A stretch of 44,155 nucleotides of DNA from Gammaproteobacteria bacterium. Its GTDB lineage: Bacteria > Pseudomonadota > Gammaproteobacteria > Steroidobacterales > Woeseiaceae. Both the position numbers and the translations under genes were made by a program. Positions 1 to 10,202 of this stretch are shown one piece after another; positions within the stretch are counted from its first letter, which is position 1, and each line of letters begins with the position of its first letter. Where the stretch lies: the NCBI GenBank assembly GCA_018699395.1, contig JABIQN010000050.1:1-44155 (forward strand). Reading direction: 5' to 3'. Under the pieces are notes generated by a model. That model saw only the letters and a list, made by a program, of their open reading frames with translations, did no database searches and was not told the origin of the DNA.

Positions 1-1895
1 ATACTGCTGATCTCAGCCTCAACCTCTTTGCCGGCAATAAAGAAATTCAATCGGTCACCGATTGTGAGCCCCGCATTCTTTGCGGCGTCGACCTCGATCG
101 AAACCAGCGGTGGTCCGGCGTAGTCTGCTGGCCACCATTCACCTTCGACTATCTCGTTGCTCGCGCTCAGTCCGGAGGTCCATGAAAGGTTCGCCTCTCG
201 GTTGACAAGCCATGTGCCATCTTCGTTGGGATACTCCCGATCCTTTACCGACTCATCATTTATCGTCGTCATCCGCGCACGAACCATTGGCGTAAATATG
301 GGTATGGCAGCGTTATTCGCTTCGAATATTGTCGCTACAGACTCAATTTCATGCGGCTGTATATTAATTAGGAAGTGATTGGGGGCATCATCACCCAAGG
401 TTTGACGCCAACCCTCCAGCAAATCGGTTCGAACAAGCGTCAAGAGGAGTAAGGCCGTTATACCAAGACCAAACGCGACCACCTGTATTGCGCTATCGCG
501 GCCCCGTCTCGCAACATTCGCAAGACCATAACGCCAGGCAACCCCAACGCCCGAGCGGGCTCGGCCAAGTAATGCGACCATGCCTCTTCCAACGAGGTAA
601 AGCAGGGCGGCGATTACTATTATTCCTCCAATCACTATTGCCAACATGCGCACGTCACCAACACTGCGATACAAAAGTGCGGCAACGGCTGCAAGAGCGA
701 GGCCTGCAACGAGAATTCTAGACGGAGCTGGCGGCATAGCGTCGTGACGAAGAACTCGCAGAGGCGGTGTATTGCGAAGCTGAATCAGCGACGGTAGCGC
801 AAATCCGAGTATGAGCACCATGGCACTCATACTCGCAAGAATTACTGGTCGTATTCCGGCCCTAGGTAGCTCGGCTTGTTGCATAAGATCGAGTAAAATT
901 CGCGACAGCATCTCCTCCGCGGCGAGACCCACCACACTGCCGACAAGGATGCCCAGCACGCCGAGCAGGACCAGCTGTATGAGAGCGACCGATATGACGA
1001 AACTTTGTGTGGCACCCAGGCTCTTCATCAGCGCGACAGAGTCCATCCGCTTGTGAGCGAAACGCCGAGCGGACATAGCCACCGCGACAGCGCTTAATAA
1101 CAAACTAATAATGGCGGTTAGTGATAAAAAGCGTTGTGCTCTGTCGGCTGCATTGTACGCACGCTCGTTGCTTTCTTCCTGATCTCGAACACGGACAGAT
1201 TTGGGCAGCTTGTCCTGAATGGCTTCATTAAAATTGAAAACTTGCCGCTCATTTCCAGCGACGAGCAAAGCGTACGCCACTCGACTTCCTTCGCCGATCA
1301 ATCCACTACTGGAAATATCGGCCATATTAAGCAAGACGGTTGGCGCAAGAGATGCAAAACCAATCGACTGATCCGGGCGGTACGTCAGTATGGCTGAAAT
1401 CCGTAGATTGAGTTCACCGATGACCAGAGAATCGCCAACCTCGGCGCCAACTCGTGCGAGTAATACTCCATCAGCCCAGACTTCTCCTCTGGCGGGAATC
1501 CCCTCGACAGCTCGTTGCTCGCCAAAAAACTCATCGGATACTCGTACCTTGCCGCGCAAGGGATAAAGGTCACTGACGACTTTAATCGTGGCAAGCGTAT
1601 TCTCATCACCATTGAATACAACCGATGGAAATGACATTGTTTCAGCCGTCTCAAGATCATAGTCATGGGCGAGCTCACTCCACTCCTCTGGCACTGGTTC
1701 TTGTGAACGAAGCCTGAGATCAGCGGCTAGTACTTCGTTGGCCTGGCGAGCGACCGCCTTGCCGATGCGGTCAGTCAGAAACCCTACGGCAGTCAGCGCG
1801 CTAACGGCGAGCGCGACGGCCGTGAGAAGAACCAGAACTTCGCCCGATCGCAGCTCTCGACCGAAGCCTCGCAATGCGAACACCAGCGCTTTCAT
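1..1895 (-). CDS. ABC transporter permease, FtsX/YbbP-like, C-terminus truncated by window edge
   Basis: Reverse strand is open from ATG at 1895 (MKALVFALRGFGRELRSGEVLVLLTAVALAVSALTAVGFLTDRIGKAVARQANEVLAADLRLRSQ...) to the left edge with no stop found. The ORF track misses it because it has no stop in the window. ATGA overlap with the upstream ATPase gene. Confidence 0.88.
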   Translation of the reverse strand, partial: MKALVFALRGFGRELRSGEVLVLLTAVALAVSALTAVGFLTDRIGKAVARQANEVLAADLRLRSQEPVPEEWSELAHDYDLETAETMSFPSVVFNGDENTLATIKVVSDLYPLRGKVRVSDEFFGEQRAVEGIPARGEVWADGVLLARVGAEVGDSLVIGELNLRISAILTYRPDQSIGFASLAPTVLLNMADISSSGLIGEGSRVAYALLVAGNERQVFNFNEAIQDKLPKSVRVRDQEESNERAYNAADRAQRFLSLTAIISLLLSAVAVAMSARRFAHKRMDSVALMKSLGATQSFVISVALIQLVLLGVLGILVGSVVGLAAEEMLSRILLDLMQQAELPRAGIRPVILASMSAMVLILGFALPSLIQLRNTPPLRVLRHDAMPPAPSRILVAGLALAAVAALLYRSVGDVRMLAIVIGGIIVIAALLYLVGRGMVALLGRARSGVGVAWRYGLANVARRGRDSAIQVVAFGLGITALLLLTLVRTDLLEGWRQTLGDDAPNHFLINIQPHEIESVATIFEANNAAIPIFTPMVRARMTTINDESVKDREYPNEDGTWLVNREANLSWTSGLSASNEIVEGEWWPADYAGPPLVSIEVDAAKNAGLTIGDRLNFFIAGKEVEAEISS

Positions 1896-2599
1896 CCGGC
1901 CACACTTTGATTACTAATGAGCTTGCCGACATCCAGCGATATAATTCGGTCGCAGCGCTCAGCGAGACTTTGATCGTGCGTCACTAGCACCAGCGTTGTG
2001 GATGAGTTGCGGTTGAGCTCAAACATCAACTCCATGATGTTAGCGCCGGTACGGCTATCGAGATTACCAGTCGGCTCATCAGCGAATAGAACCGCTGGTT
2101 CGGTTGCAAACGCTCGCGCGATAGCGACTCGCTGCTTCTCACCGCCTGATAACTGCGCCGGATAGTGGCTCCAGCGTTCACTCAGACCGACCTTCTGTAT
2201 TATCTCTCGCGCCAATTTACGCGCGTCACTGTGGCCAGCCAATTCAAGTGGCAGCATCACATTTTCGAGCGCATTCAAGGACGGCATAAGGTGGAAGGAT
2301 TGAAACACGAATCCCACGTTTTCAGCCCGTAATTGCGCTCGGCCATCTTCATCCAGATCGGAAAGATTTGCGGCATTCAATACAACATGCCCAGTCGTTG
2401 GCAGATCCAGTCCGGCCAGTAGAGCCAGCAACGTGGACTTTCCAGCACCAGATGGCCCGACCACCGCAACGGATTCGCCCCGACAAATCTCGAAACTCAC
2501 CTCCGAAAGAATGGTCAGAGTCCCTTCGGGGCTGCTAACCTGCTTACCTAGTTCATGAGCTTCGAGAACATTAACTCTGTTTGGTGATTGATCAGACAT
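1892..2599 (-). CDS. ybbA: ABC transporter ATP-binding protein, YbbA/LolD-like
   Basis: Walker A GPSGAGKST, signature LSGGEKQRVAIARA, Walker B VLFADEPTGNLDS. Start placed at MSDQSPNRV (2599) rather than the longer track ORF. Confidence 0.9.
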   Translation of the reverse strand: MSDQSPNRVNVLEAHELGKQVSSPEGTLTILSEVSFEICRGESVAVVGPSGAGKSTLLALLAGLDLPTTGHVVLNAANLSDLDEDGRAQLRAENVGFVFQSFHLMPSLNALENVMLPLELAGHSDARKLAREIIQKVGLSERWSHYPAQLSGGEKQRVAIARAFATEPAVLFADEPTGNLDSRTGANIMELMFELNRNSSTTLVLVTHDQSLAERCDRIISLDVGKLISNQSVAG

Positions 2600-3209
2600 G
2601 CGAATAATTTTATTCCTAACGATTTTACTGGTGACCGCAAGCACGGCGGGAGCTGAAGAACCAACTATTGTCATTTTCGGTGATAGCCTAAGCGCTGGCT
2701 ATGGCATTGAAGTTGACCAATCTTGGGGTAGTTTGTTGCAAGCTCGACTTAAAGAGCAAGGGTACGAACATCGGGTCGTGAACGCCAGTATTAGCGGCGA
2801 AACAACTGAAGGCGGTGTCACTCGCATAGATTCGGCGTTGTCCGACTTTTCACCGGATCTCGTTATTCTCGAGTTGGGCGGAAACGACGGGCTGCGTGGG
2901 TTTCCCCCTACCAGGATCGAGAAAAATCTCGAAAAATTAATCGTTCAAGCACAGTCCTCAGGTGCTGCTGTCATTTTACTCGGCATTCGCATCCCAACCA
3001 ATTATGGATCGCGATACTCAGCTGAATTTGAGGCAGTCTTCCGCAATGTGTCCGAGCGTCTTGATGTACAGTGGGTCGAGTTCTTTATGGAAGGCATTGC
3101 ATTGAACGACGATCTTCTGCAGGAAGACCGAATTCACCCTAATGCTAACGCACAGCCCATGTTGCTTGATAACGCTTGGTCTATTATTAGTACTACACTT
3201 CAAAATTAA
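2598..3209 (+). CDS. tesA: Arylesterase / acyl-CoA thioesterase I (SGNH hydrolase)
   Basis: Signal peptide, GDSLSAGYG block, GGNDGLRG, DRIHPNANAQ; divergent from ybbA as in enterics. Confidence 0.93.
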   Translation: MRIILFLTILLVTASTAGAEEPTIVIFGDSLSAGYGIEVDQSWGSLLQARLKEQGYEHRVVNASISGETTEGGVTRIDSALSDFSPDLVILELGGNDGLRGFPPTRIEKNLEKLIVQAQSSGAAVILLGIRIPTNYGSRYSAEFEAVFRNVSERLDVQWVEFFMEGIALNDDLLQEDRIHPNANAQPMLLDNAWSIISTTLQN

Positions 3210-3243
3210 CCGAAATATAGCGAGAGAAATTAAGGGGGTCGTT

Positions 3244-4901
3244 TTGGAAAAAATATGGCTGAAATCCTACCCTTCTGGCATGCCGGAGGAAGTACCTGCT
3301 CCACCGTTTAAATCGGTGCTAGATATTTTTGAACAAGCATTCGAAAAATACCCGGCAAATGCTGCATATACCAATATGGTAAAACTCTCAATTATGCAGA
3401 GCTCGATCATTTATCCATGCAGTTCGCTAGCTACCTGCAAAATACGCTCGGACTCACGCGTGGTGAGCGCGTTGCTATCATGTTGCCGAATATCCTTCAG
3501 TACCCGGTAGTCATGTGCGGTATTTTTCGCGCAGGTCTCGTTGTCGTGAATGTAAACCCTCTATATACGGCGAGAGAACTCGAGCATCAACTGAAGGATT
3601 CCTCTACCAGATGCGTCATCATTCTGGAAAATTTCGCGCACATCCTGGCCAGCGTGATCGAAAAAACTGATGTCGTGCATGTCGTTACTACCGGTGTCGG
3701 GGACTTACTTGGCTGGCCAAAAAGCGTACTGACTAACTTTGTTCTGCGATATGTAAAGCGGTCTGTGCCCTCCTACAAGTTCGAACGCAGCGTTACTTTT
3801 CGACAAGCGCTCAGGTCGGGAGATGGAGTAGCGCTCAATACGGTGGATATCGGATACGCGGATATTGCGTATCTGCAGTACACCGGTGGTACAACCGGCG
3901 TATCGAAGGGCGCAATGCTGAGCCATCGCAATATGGTCTACAACGTGCAACAAACCATTATCTGGCAAGCAGACGCATATGTCGGCGACGAGCCCATTGT
4001 CGCCATCACCGCATTACCGCTGTATCACATATTTTCCCTAGAAGGGAACTGCCTGACTGTGATGGCACAAGGTGGCGAGAACGTTCTGATAACCAATCCG
4101 AGAGATTTTGAGGGCTTCGCCAAAGAAATCGCCAAGTTCGATTTCAACTTATTCACCGGAGTTAACACGATGTTTGCGGCACTCATGGATACGCCGAGTT
4201 TTTCAGATATCGATTTCAGTTACCTTCGTGTATGCATTGGTGGTGGCATGGCCGTACAGCCAGCAATTGCAAAAGAGTGGAAACAAAAAACTGGAATGGC
4301 AATTCTGCAAGGTTATGGGTTAACGGAAACGTCCCCCGCTGCTGTCATCTGCCCCATGAGCAGTGAATTTACGGGCACAATTGGACTGCCGTTGCCGTCT
4401 ACTGAGATCATGATTGCCGATGATGATGGTAACCCTCTGCCAATTGGCAATGTTGGAGAAATATGCATCCGTGGCCCACAGGTTATGGAGGGCTACTGGC
4501 AACGACCTGTAGAAACGGCAGAAGCCATATCACCTGATGGATGGTTTCGCAGCGGCGATATTGGATACTTTGATGAAGATGGCTACGTCTACATCGAGGA
4601 TCGAAAGAAGGACATGATTATAGTATCTGGCTTCAACGTTTATCCCAACGAGATTGAAAATGTAGTTGTCGAACTTGATGGCGTACTGGAAGCCGCAGCG
4701 ATTGGATTACCTGACGAACGCTCCGGTGAGATCGTCAAGATTTTCGTAGTACGTAAGACTGAAAGCATCACCGAGCAGGACATTATTGATCACTGCAAAG
4801 CTAATCTTACAGGCTATAAGCGCCCGCGAATCATTGAGTTTCGTGATGATCTACCAAAAACAAACGTTGGTAAGATCTTAAGAAGAGAATTGCGTGACTA
4901 G
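3244..4901 (+). pseudogene. fadD: Long-chain fatty-acid--CoA ligase with an apparent 1-nt deletion near 3378-3380
   Basis: N-terminus LEKIWLKSYPSGMPEEVPAPPFKSVLDIFEQAFEKYPANAAYTNM in frame 1 from a TTG start with AAGGGGG upstream, continuing in frame 3 as QFASYLQNTLGLTRGERVAIMLPN... with YTGGTTGVSKGAMLSHRN. Adding one G restores NMGKTLNYAELDHLSMQFASYLQ. Confidence 0.88.
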
Positions 4902-5265
4902 TCAAAAAATATTGTCAGTTGTTCCGCTATTGCTGCTGGCCACAATCGTCGCTGCTGCCGTTCCCATACCACTCGATCCGATCAAGATTGCGCCGCATAT
5001 TTACGAACTCAAATTTGAGAACGACCGTGTTCGAGTTATCGAGCAGATTCTTCGTCGTGGCGACACTCAGCCGCTACACGCGCATCCCGATCGCTTACTG
5101 GTTTACCTGCAAACCTGCGCCTGGATTGAAGACGATGGTCACGGTGGTAAACGTATGCAGAAATTCAAGTACGGTGACGTTGCCTGGGCTGCCGCTGAAA
5201 CGCATGGCGGAAGTAACCCGGAGGTTGTCCAGGAATGCAGAATCCTAGAAATAGAGCTGTCCTAA
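4894..5265 (+). CDS. Small exported cupin-like protein
   Basis: Hydrophobic N-terminal signal, HAHPDRLLVYL and YGDVAW cupin-like motifs; GTG start overlapping the fadD stop by 8 nt. Confidence 0.65.
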   Translation: MTSQKILSVVPLLLLATIVAAAVPIPLDPIKIAPHIYELKFENDRVRVIEQILRRGDTQPLHAHPDRLLVYLQTCAWIEDDGHGGKRMQKFKYGDVAWAAAETHGGSNPEVVQECRILEIELS

Positions 5266-5272
5266 ATTCGTA

Positions 5273-6337
5273 TTATGGATGGAACTCTGGGCTCAGGTCG
5301 TGAACCGCATCAACAAGTACACCAAGGTGATCGGGGTCAACGTCCGGCGTGATGCCGTGGCCAAGATTAAATATGTGGCCCGGACCGTCGCCGTAACTCG
5401 CCAAAGTGTCGGCAACCCCCTGGCGAATCTTCTCGGGGCTTTCGAGAAGCGTCCCTGGGTTCAAGTTCGCTTGCAAAGCAACCTTGTCGCCGACATAACG
5501 TCGGGCAGTCGCAAGATCAGTTGTCCAGTCAACACCCAGCGCATCGCAGCCTGTTTCAGCCAAATCAGCCAGTAGTGGGCCAGCGCCTTTGGTAAACAAG
5601 ATGACCGGTATTTTCCGGCCGTCTTTCTCACGCGTTAGGCCATCGATGATTTTTTGCATGCTCGCCATTGAGAACCGGCGGAAGTCATTTCCATCCAGCA
5701 CCGCACCCCAGGTATCAAATATCTGCACTGCTTGAGCACCAGCATCAATCTGGCCATTCAGATATTCAATCGTTGTTTCAGCAATTATATTCATCAAATT
5801 ATCAAGAGCGTCGGGTGCCTCTTTCGCGAGTGCCTTAATGGTTGGAAACTCTCGGCTGGAGCCGCCTTCAACCATGTACGTGCCAACGGTAAACGGACTT
5901 CCAGCGAAGCCTATTAATGGCACATCACCATTGAGTTCGCGACGTATCGTGCGAACCGCGTCAAAAACATATCTCAGATCTTTTTCAACATTTGGAACAC
6001 TGAGGTTTTGAATAGCACCCACGGATCGCACGGGTCGCTTAAACTTCGGCCCCTCGCCAGACTCGAAATAAAGACCCAAACCCATCGCATTCGGCACTGT
6101 CAAAATATCAGAAAACAGTATTGCTGCATCTAGCTTGAAGCGCCTAAGTGGCTGCATTGTAACCTCACAGGCCAGCTCGGGATTCTTGCAGAGATTCAGA
6201 AAATCGCCGGCTTGTGCTCGCACCTCACGGTACTCAGGCAGATAACGACCCGCCTGACGCATAATCCAAACAGGAGTTCGAGATATAGGCTGACGCATCA
6301 AGGCCCGCAGGAATAAATCATTTTTGAGTTCTGTCAT
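5273..6337 (-). CDS. hemE: Uroporphyrinogen decarboxylase
   Basis: [50 protein letters not shown]. Confidence 0.97.
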   Translation of the reverse strand: MTELKNDLFLRALMRQPISRTPVWIMRQAGRYLPEYREVRAQAGDFLNLCKNPELACEVTMQPLRRFKLDAAILFSDILTVPNAMGLGLYFESGEGPKFKRPVRSVGAIQNLSVPNVEKDLRYVFDAVRTIRRELNGDVPLIGFAGSPFTVGTYMVEGGSSREFPTIKALAKEAPDALDNLMNIIAETTIEYLNGQIDAGAQAVQIFDTWGAVLDGNDFRRFSMASMQKIIDGLTREKDGRKIPVILFTKGAGPLLADLAETGCDALGVDWTTDLATARRYVGDKVALQANLNPGTLLESPEKIRQGVADTLASYGDGPGHIFNLGHGITPDVDPDHLGVLVDAVHDLSPEFHP

Positions 6338-7053
6338 CAGGGGTTCATCTGCGATTCTATGGATGCTTGCATGGCTTCAGCGACCGCGCGTGGACTTTCC
6401 GCATCGCGAATGGGTCGGCCAACCACAATGTAGTCGGCACCATTAGAGAATGCCGTTTCCACAGTAACCACTCGCTTCTGGTCACTCATGGGCTTGTTAT
6501 CTACGGGACGAATGCCGGGCGAAATCACTAGCAACTTGTTATCTAGGTGCTCACGTAACTTCGGTACTTCAAGACCCGACGAAATGACACCATCGCATCC
6601 GGCATCGAGCGCTTGTCGTGCCCGTGATAAAACCAGAGCTTCGAGATCGCAGTCGAACCCAAGATTATCAAGATCACCGCGATCCAGACTGGTCAGTGTC
6701 GTAACACCGAGCACCTTTAGCGTATCACCCTTATTTTCTGCGGCGGCCTCCATCATTGAATGATTGCCATGCACCGTCACAAATGAAGCGCCGCGATCTT
6801 TCAACTGACGCACCGCCGAACCAACGGTTGCCGGGATATCGAAAAACTTGAGATCACAGAAAACCTTTTTATCTCGCGCGAGCATCCAATCGAGCAACTC
6901 GAAATATTCGCCGCTCATCATTAGTTCCAGTCCGATCTTATAAAATGTTACAGAATCGCCGAGTTCGTCCGTGAGTGATCGAGCCCGGTCGCAATCCGCT
7001 ACGTCCATGGCAAAGATCAGTCGGTCTTTGTTGGAAATAGATTTGTGCTTCAC
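6337..7053 (-). CDS. pyrF: Orotidine 5'-phosphate decarboxylase
   Basis: [41 protein letters not shown]. Confidence 0.96.
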   Translation of the reverse strand: MKHKSISNKDRLIFAMDVADCDRARSLTDELGDSVTFYKIGLELMMSGEYFELLDWMLARDKKVFCDLKFFDIPATVGSAVRQLKDRGASFVTVHGNHSMMEAAAENKGDTLKVLGVTTLTSLDRGDLDNLGFDCDLEALVLSRARQALDAGCDGVISSGLEVPKLREHLDNKLLVISPGIRPVDNKPMSDQKRVVTVETAFSNGADYIVVGRPIRDAESPRAVAEAMQASIESQMNP

Positions 7054-7085
7054 TGCGGTCCTCCGTGAGATCGCGCCGAATTCTA

Positions 7086-8213
7086 TCAGGCCGTGAGAGC
7101 TTCGTGTGCAGCGATCGCGTAACGGTCCGTCATCCCCGCGATGAAATCTGCGACGACGCGGGCTCTACCGATGCCCTCTGCTTTCCTCGCGGCACGAGCG
7201 AATTGTGCTGGCATTTTTGTTTCGTCGGCCATATAGGTGGTGAACAGCTCATTAATCATAGCTTGGACTGTGCGTGTCATTTCCAGTTTCTGTTCATGAC
7301 TGTAGAGGTGTGTACGCAGAAAGCGCTTCAGTGACATATGCTGCTCATACATTGAGTCCGACATCGAGATCAAAGGTTGTGCTGCATTTCTCACGTCTTC
7401 AATCGAGGCTGGCGCGGCTGCATCGATGCGCCGACGCGACTCCTCTATCAAATCACTGACCACCGCGCCGATCATGTGACGAATAATCTCGTAAATCAGT
7501 CTGCGGTCATCGAGCTCCGGGTAGCGCTCGTGAACCACATCGAAATGTGTCGCGAATAATGACTGAGTTCGAAGTTTCGAAAGACTCAAAAGCCCGGCAC
7601 GAAAACCGTCATCGACGTCGTGATTGTTGTACGCGATCGCGTCGGCAATATTCGAAACCTGCGCTTCCAGACTCGGTTGCATGCGCTTGAGAAAGCGCTC
7701 ACCAACATCTCCGAGCTCATGGGCGTTTCGAGCCGAGCAATGTTTCAGGATCCCCTCGCGCGTCTCGAACATTAGATTCAGGCCAGCAAAATCTGCATAC
7801 TTGGCTTCCAGCACATCGACGACCCGCAGTGACTGCAAATTGTGCTCAAAACCACCGAAATCACGCATGCACATATTCAATGTATCCTGACCAGCGTGCC
7901 CAAACGGCGTGTGACCAATATCGTGTGCGAGGCAAATGGCTTCAGTCAGTGCCTCGTTAAGCTGTAGGGCAACCGCTATGGTCCGGCCTATTTGAGAGAC
8001 CTCCAGTGAGTGAGTCAGGCGGGTTCTATACAGATCGCCTTCGTGATTGATGAAGACCTGAGTCTTATAAACGAGACGCCGAAACCCTGTGGAGTGAATG
8101 ATTCTGTCCCGGTCTCGCTGGTACTCTCCGCGATACTTCGAGCTGGGCTCATCGTACTTTCTACCGCGGCTATTTGACTCAATTGCAGCATACGGTGCGA
8201 GTGCTGCGGCCAT
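7086..8213 (-). CDS. dgt: dGTP triphosphohydrolase-like HD protein
   Basis: RDRIIHSTGFRRLVYKTQVF, RTRLTHSLEVSQIGR, AHDIGHTPFGHAG (HD domain). Confidence 0.92.
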   Translation of the reverse strand: MAAALAPYAAIESNSRGRKYDEPSSKYRGEYQRDRDRIIHSTGFRRLVYKTQVFINHEGDLYRTRLTHSLEVSQIGRTIAVALQLNEALTEAICLAHDIGHTPFGHAGQDTLNMCMRDFGGFEHNLQSLRVVDVLEAKYADFAGLNLMFETREGILKHCSARNAHELGDVGERFLKRMQPSLEAQVSNIADAIAYNNHDVDDGFRAGLLSLSKLRTQSLFATHFDVVHERYPELDDRRLIYEIIRHMIGAVVSDLIEESRRRIDAAAPASIEDVRNAAQPLISMSDSMYEQHMSLKRFLRTHLYSHEQKLEMTRTVQAMINELFTTYMADETKMPAQFARAARKAEGIGRARVVADFIAGMTDRYAIAAHEALTA

Positions 8214-9283
8214 CAGCCAACCACACCGAGAACGCCATGCAAGCGGCTTTCATCGAAGGACGATGTAACATGCGAATCGCCCAATGCTTTGAGCAATACA
8301 AAGCGTAATCGCTTCTGCTGCACTTTTTTGTCCATGCCCATAGCGCTGAGCCAGTCTTCAGGCTCGATTTGTGGCGCATCAATGGGCAGCCCAGCTGCTG
8401 CGATCAGGCTCTGTAGCCGAGCTATATCGGCGGAATCAATGTCGCTCAGCTGTGCGGCCATGATCATGCCCACGGCAACAGCCTCGCCATGCAACCACCG
8501 ACCATAGCCGAGACAATGCTCTATCGCATGACCAAACGTATGACCAAAATTCAAGATTGCTCGTCGTCCGGCTTCACGCTCGTCTTCGGCAACTACCGCG
8601 GCTTTGATTTCACACGACCTTCTGATGGCATATGCCAGCGCCTCAGAATCTTTGTCGAGTAAAAACTGCATATTCTCTTCAAGCCACATGAAGTATGCCA
8701 TGTCGCATATCGCAGCATGTTTAATCACCTCAGCAAGTCCAGCTCTAAGTTCCCGATCAGGAAGCGTACTCAGCGTGTCGGTATCAATCATCACGATCTG
8801 AGGCTGGTGAAATGCCCCTATGAGATTTTTTCCCTCCGGATGATTTACGCCAGTCTTGCCGCCGACTGATGAATCGACCTGCGAGAGCAGCGTTGTCGGC
8901 ACTTGTATGAACGACACACCGCGCATATAACACGCCGCGGCAAACCCCGTGATGTCGCCAACAACACCGCCGCCTAGCGCAATGACTGTCGTGTCGCGAT
9001 TAGCACCTGACGCAACCAATTGATCTAAAATTTTCTGCATATTAGCGATGGACTTATGGGACTCGCCGTCCGGCAATTCGATTATCTCGATACTCTTGCC
9101 CACAAGGTTGGGCAATAAGCGTTCAACATATAGTGGTGCTACGGTCACGTTACTGACAACCAAGCAATCAGAACCGAAAACGAAGCCCGTCAGGTCAAAG
9201 CCGCCGTTCAGAAGCTTGTTACCAATGACGATTGGATAACTGCGATCGCCAAGATTAACGGTAATTTTATGGTGGGGTATCAT
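8213..9283 (-). CDS. aroB: 3-dehydroquinate synthase
   Basis: GGGVVGDITGFAAACYMRG, PTTLLSQVDSSVGGKTGVNHPEGKNLIGAFHQP. Confidence 0.97.
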   Translation of the reverse strand: MIPHHKITVNLGDRSYPIVIGNKLLNGGFDLTGFVFGSDCLVVSNVTVAPLYVERLLPNLVGKSIEIIELPDGESHKSIANMQKILDQLVASGANRDTTVIALGGGVVGDITGFAAACYMRGVSFIQVPTTLLSQVDSSVGGKTGVNHPEGKNLIGAFHQPQIVMIDTDTLSTLPDRELRAGLAEVIKHAAICDMAYFMWLEENMQFLLDKDSEALAYAIRRSCEIKAAVVAEDEREAGRRAILNFGHTFGHAIEHCLGYGRWLHGEAVAVGMIMAAQLSDIDSADIARLQSLIAAAGLPIDAPQIEPEDWLSAMGMDKKVQQKRLRFVLLKALGDSHVTSSFDESRLHGVLGVVG

Positions 9284-9292
9284 TTGCCTAGG

Positions 9293-9805
9293 TTACATGA
9301 CCTGTTCGATGATCTCACTGGCAACAGACTTAACCTTCCTACCATCAGTCTCAACAACGATATCGGCGATTTCACGATACAGTGGGTCGCGCAACAGCAA
9401 TAGCTGCTCGAGCGTCGTCCTTGGGTCGGCGTTCTCGAGCAGTGGCCGCTCGCGACCTTTCAGAGTACGTGTGACCTGTTGATCTACTGTTGTATAGAGA
9501 TACACGACAAAACCTCGTGCACCCAAGCAGCTGCGGCTCTCAGGCTCCAATATCGCCCCACCACCGGTCGCAAGAACGACATCGTCCATTTTACTCAAGT
9601 CGTCGATCACAGCGGCTTCGCGCTTGCGAAACCCCATCTCTCCCTCTTTCTCAAAGATGAATGGGATATCAACGCCCGTGCGTGACTCAATCTCGTCATC
9701 GCTATCGACGAACGACAGATGCAAGGATCGTGCGAGATAACGCCCGACCACTGATTTGCCGGCCCCCATAGGCCCGATGAGAAAAATATTTTTTGGATGC
9801 TTCAT
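9293..9805 (-). CDS. aroK: Shikimate kinase
   Basis: LIGPMGAGKSVVGRYLA, FVDSDDEIE, GGGAILEPESR, RERPLL. Confidence 0.95.
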   Translation of the reverse strand: MKHPKNIFLIGPMGAGKSVVGRYLARSLHLSFVDSDDEIESRTGVDIPFIFEKEGEMGFRKREAAVIDDLSKMDDVVLATGGGAILEPESRSCLGARGFVVYLYTTVDQQVTRTLKGRERPLLENADPRTTLEQLLLLRDPLYREIADIVVETDGRKVKSVASEIIEQVM

Positions 9806-9875
9806 AAGCGATAGTGTTGCATAAAAGAAAGCTAATCCGAAGGTTGGCTTTCCAAATCAATGATGGTTTGACAAC

Positions 9876-10202
9876 TTAATAAATGCTGGAGCCTTCCTCA
9901 AGAATGCATGGCGTAACAAAGATCAGTAATTCTACCTTGCTATCAGTACGTTCCTTGTTACAGAACAGGGTACCCAGTACTTGAATATCACCCAGGAATG
10001 GAGTCTTTTTGGCCGTCTCGCGACGCTCAGTTCCTTAGATTCCGCCCAGTACAACCGTTTGACTATCCACAATGAGGACCTGCGTATCGACTGAGCGAGT
10101 GTCAATACTCGGCACCGCTCCGCCAATAACATCAATTAAGATAATTTCACCAACGTTATCTTTGCTGACGCGCAGATCTATGATGATGTTGTTATTATGC
10201 AT
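9876..10202 (-). pseudogene. pilQ: Relic of the 3' end of pilQ (type IV pilus secretin), with internal TAA
   Basis: Reverse-strand reading NNNIIIDLRVSKDNVGEIILIDVIGGAVPSIDTRSVDTQVLIVDSQTVVLGGI*GTERRETAKKTPFLGDIQVLGTLFCNKERTDSKVELLIFVTPCILEEGSSIY*; secretin C-terminal motifs PSIDTR, TVVLGGI, PFLGDIxVLGxLF, ELLIFVTP. In-frame TAA at 10035-10037. No 5' part of pilQ, no pilMNOP. Sits next to aroK, the usual pilQ neighbour. Confidence 0.9.

Noticed and set aside
157-1397. Four short plus-strand ORFs at the left edge
   Set aside because: They lie antisense to a continuous ABC permease reading frame on the minus strand that runs off the window.
2600-2674. Track extension of the YbbA ORF to 2674
   Set aside because: The extra N-terminus (MTIVGSSAPAV...) overlaps tesA and does not look like an ABC ATPase; MSDQSP at 2599 is the better start.
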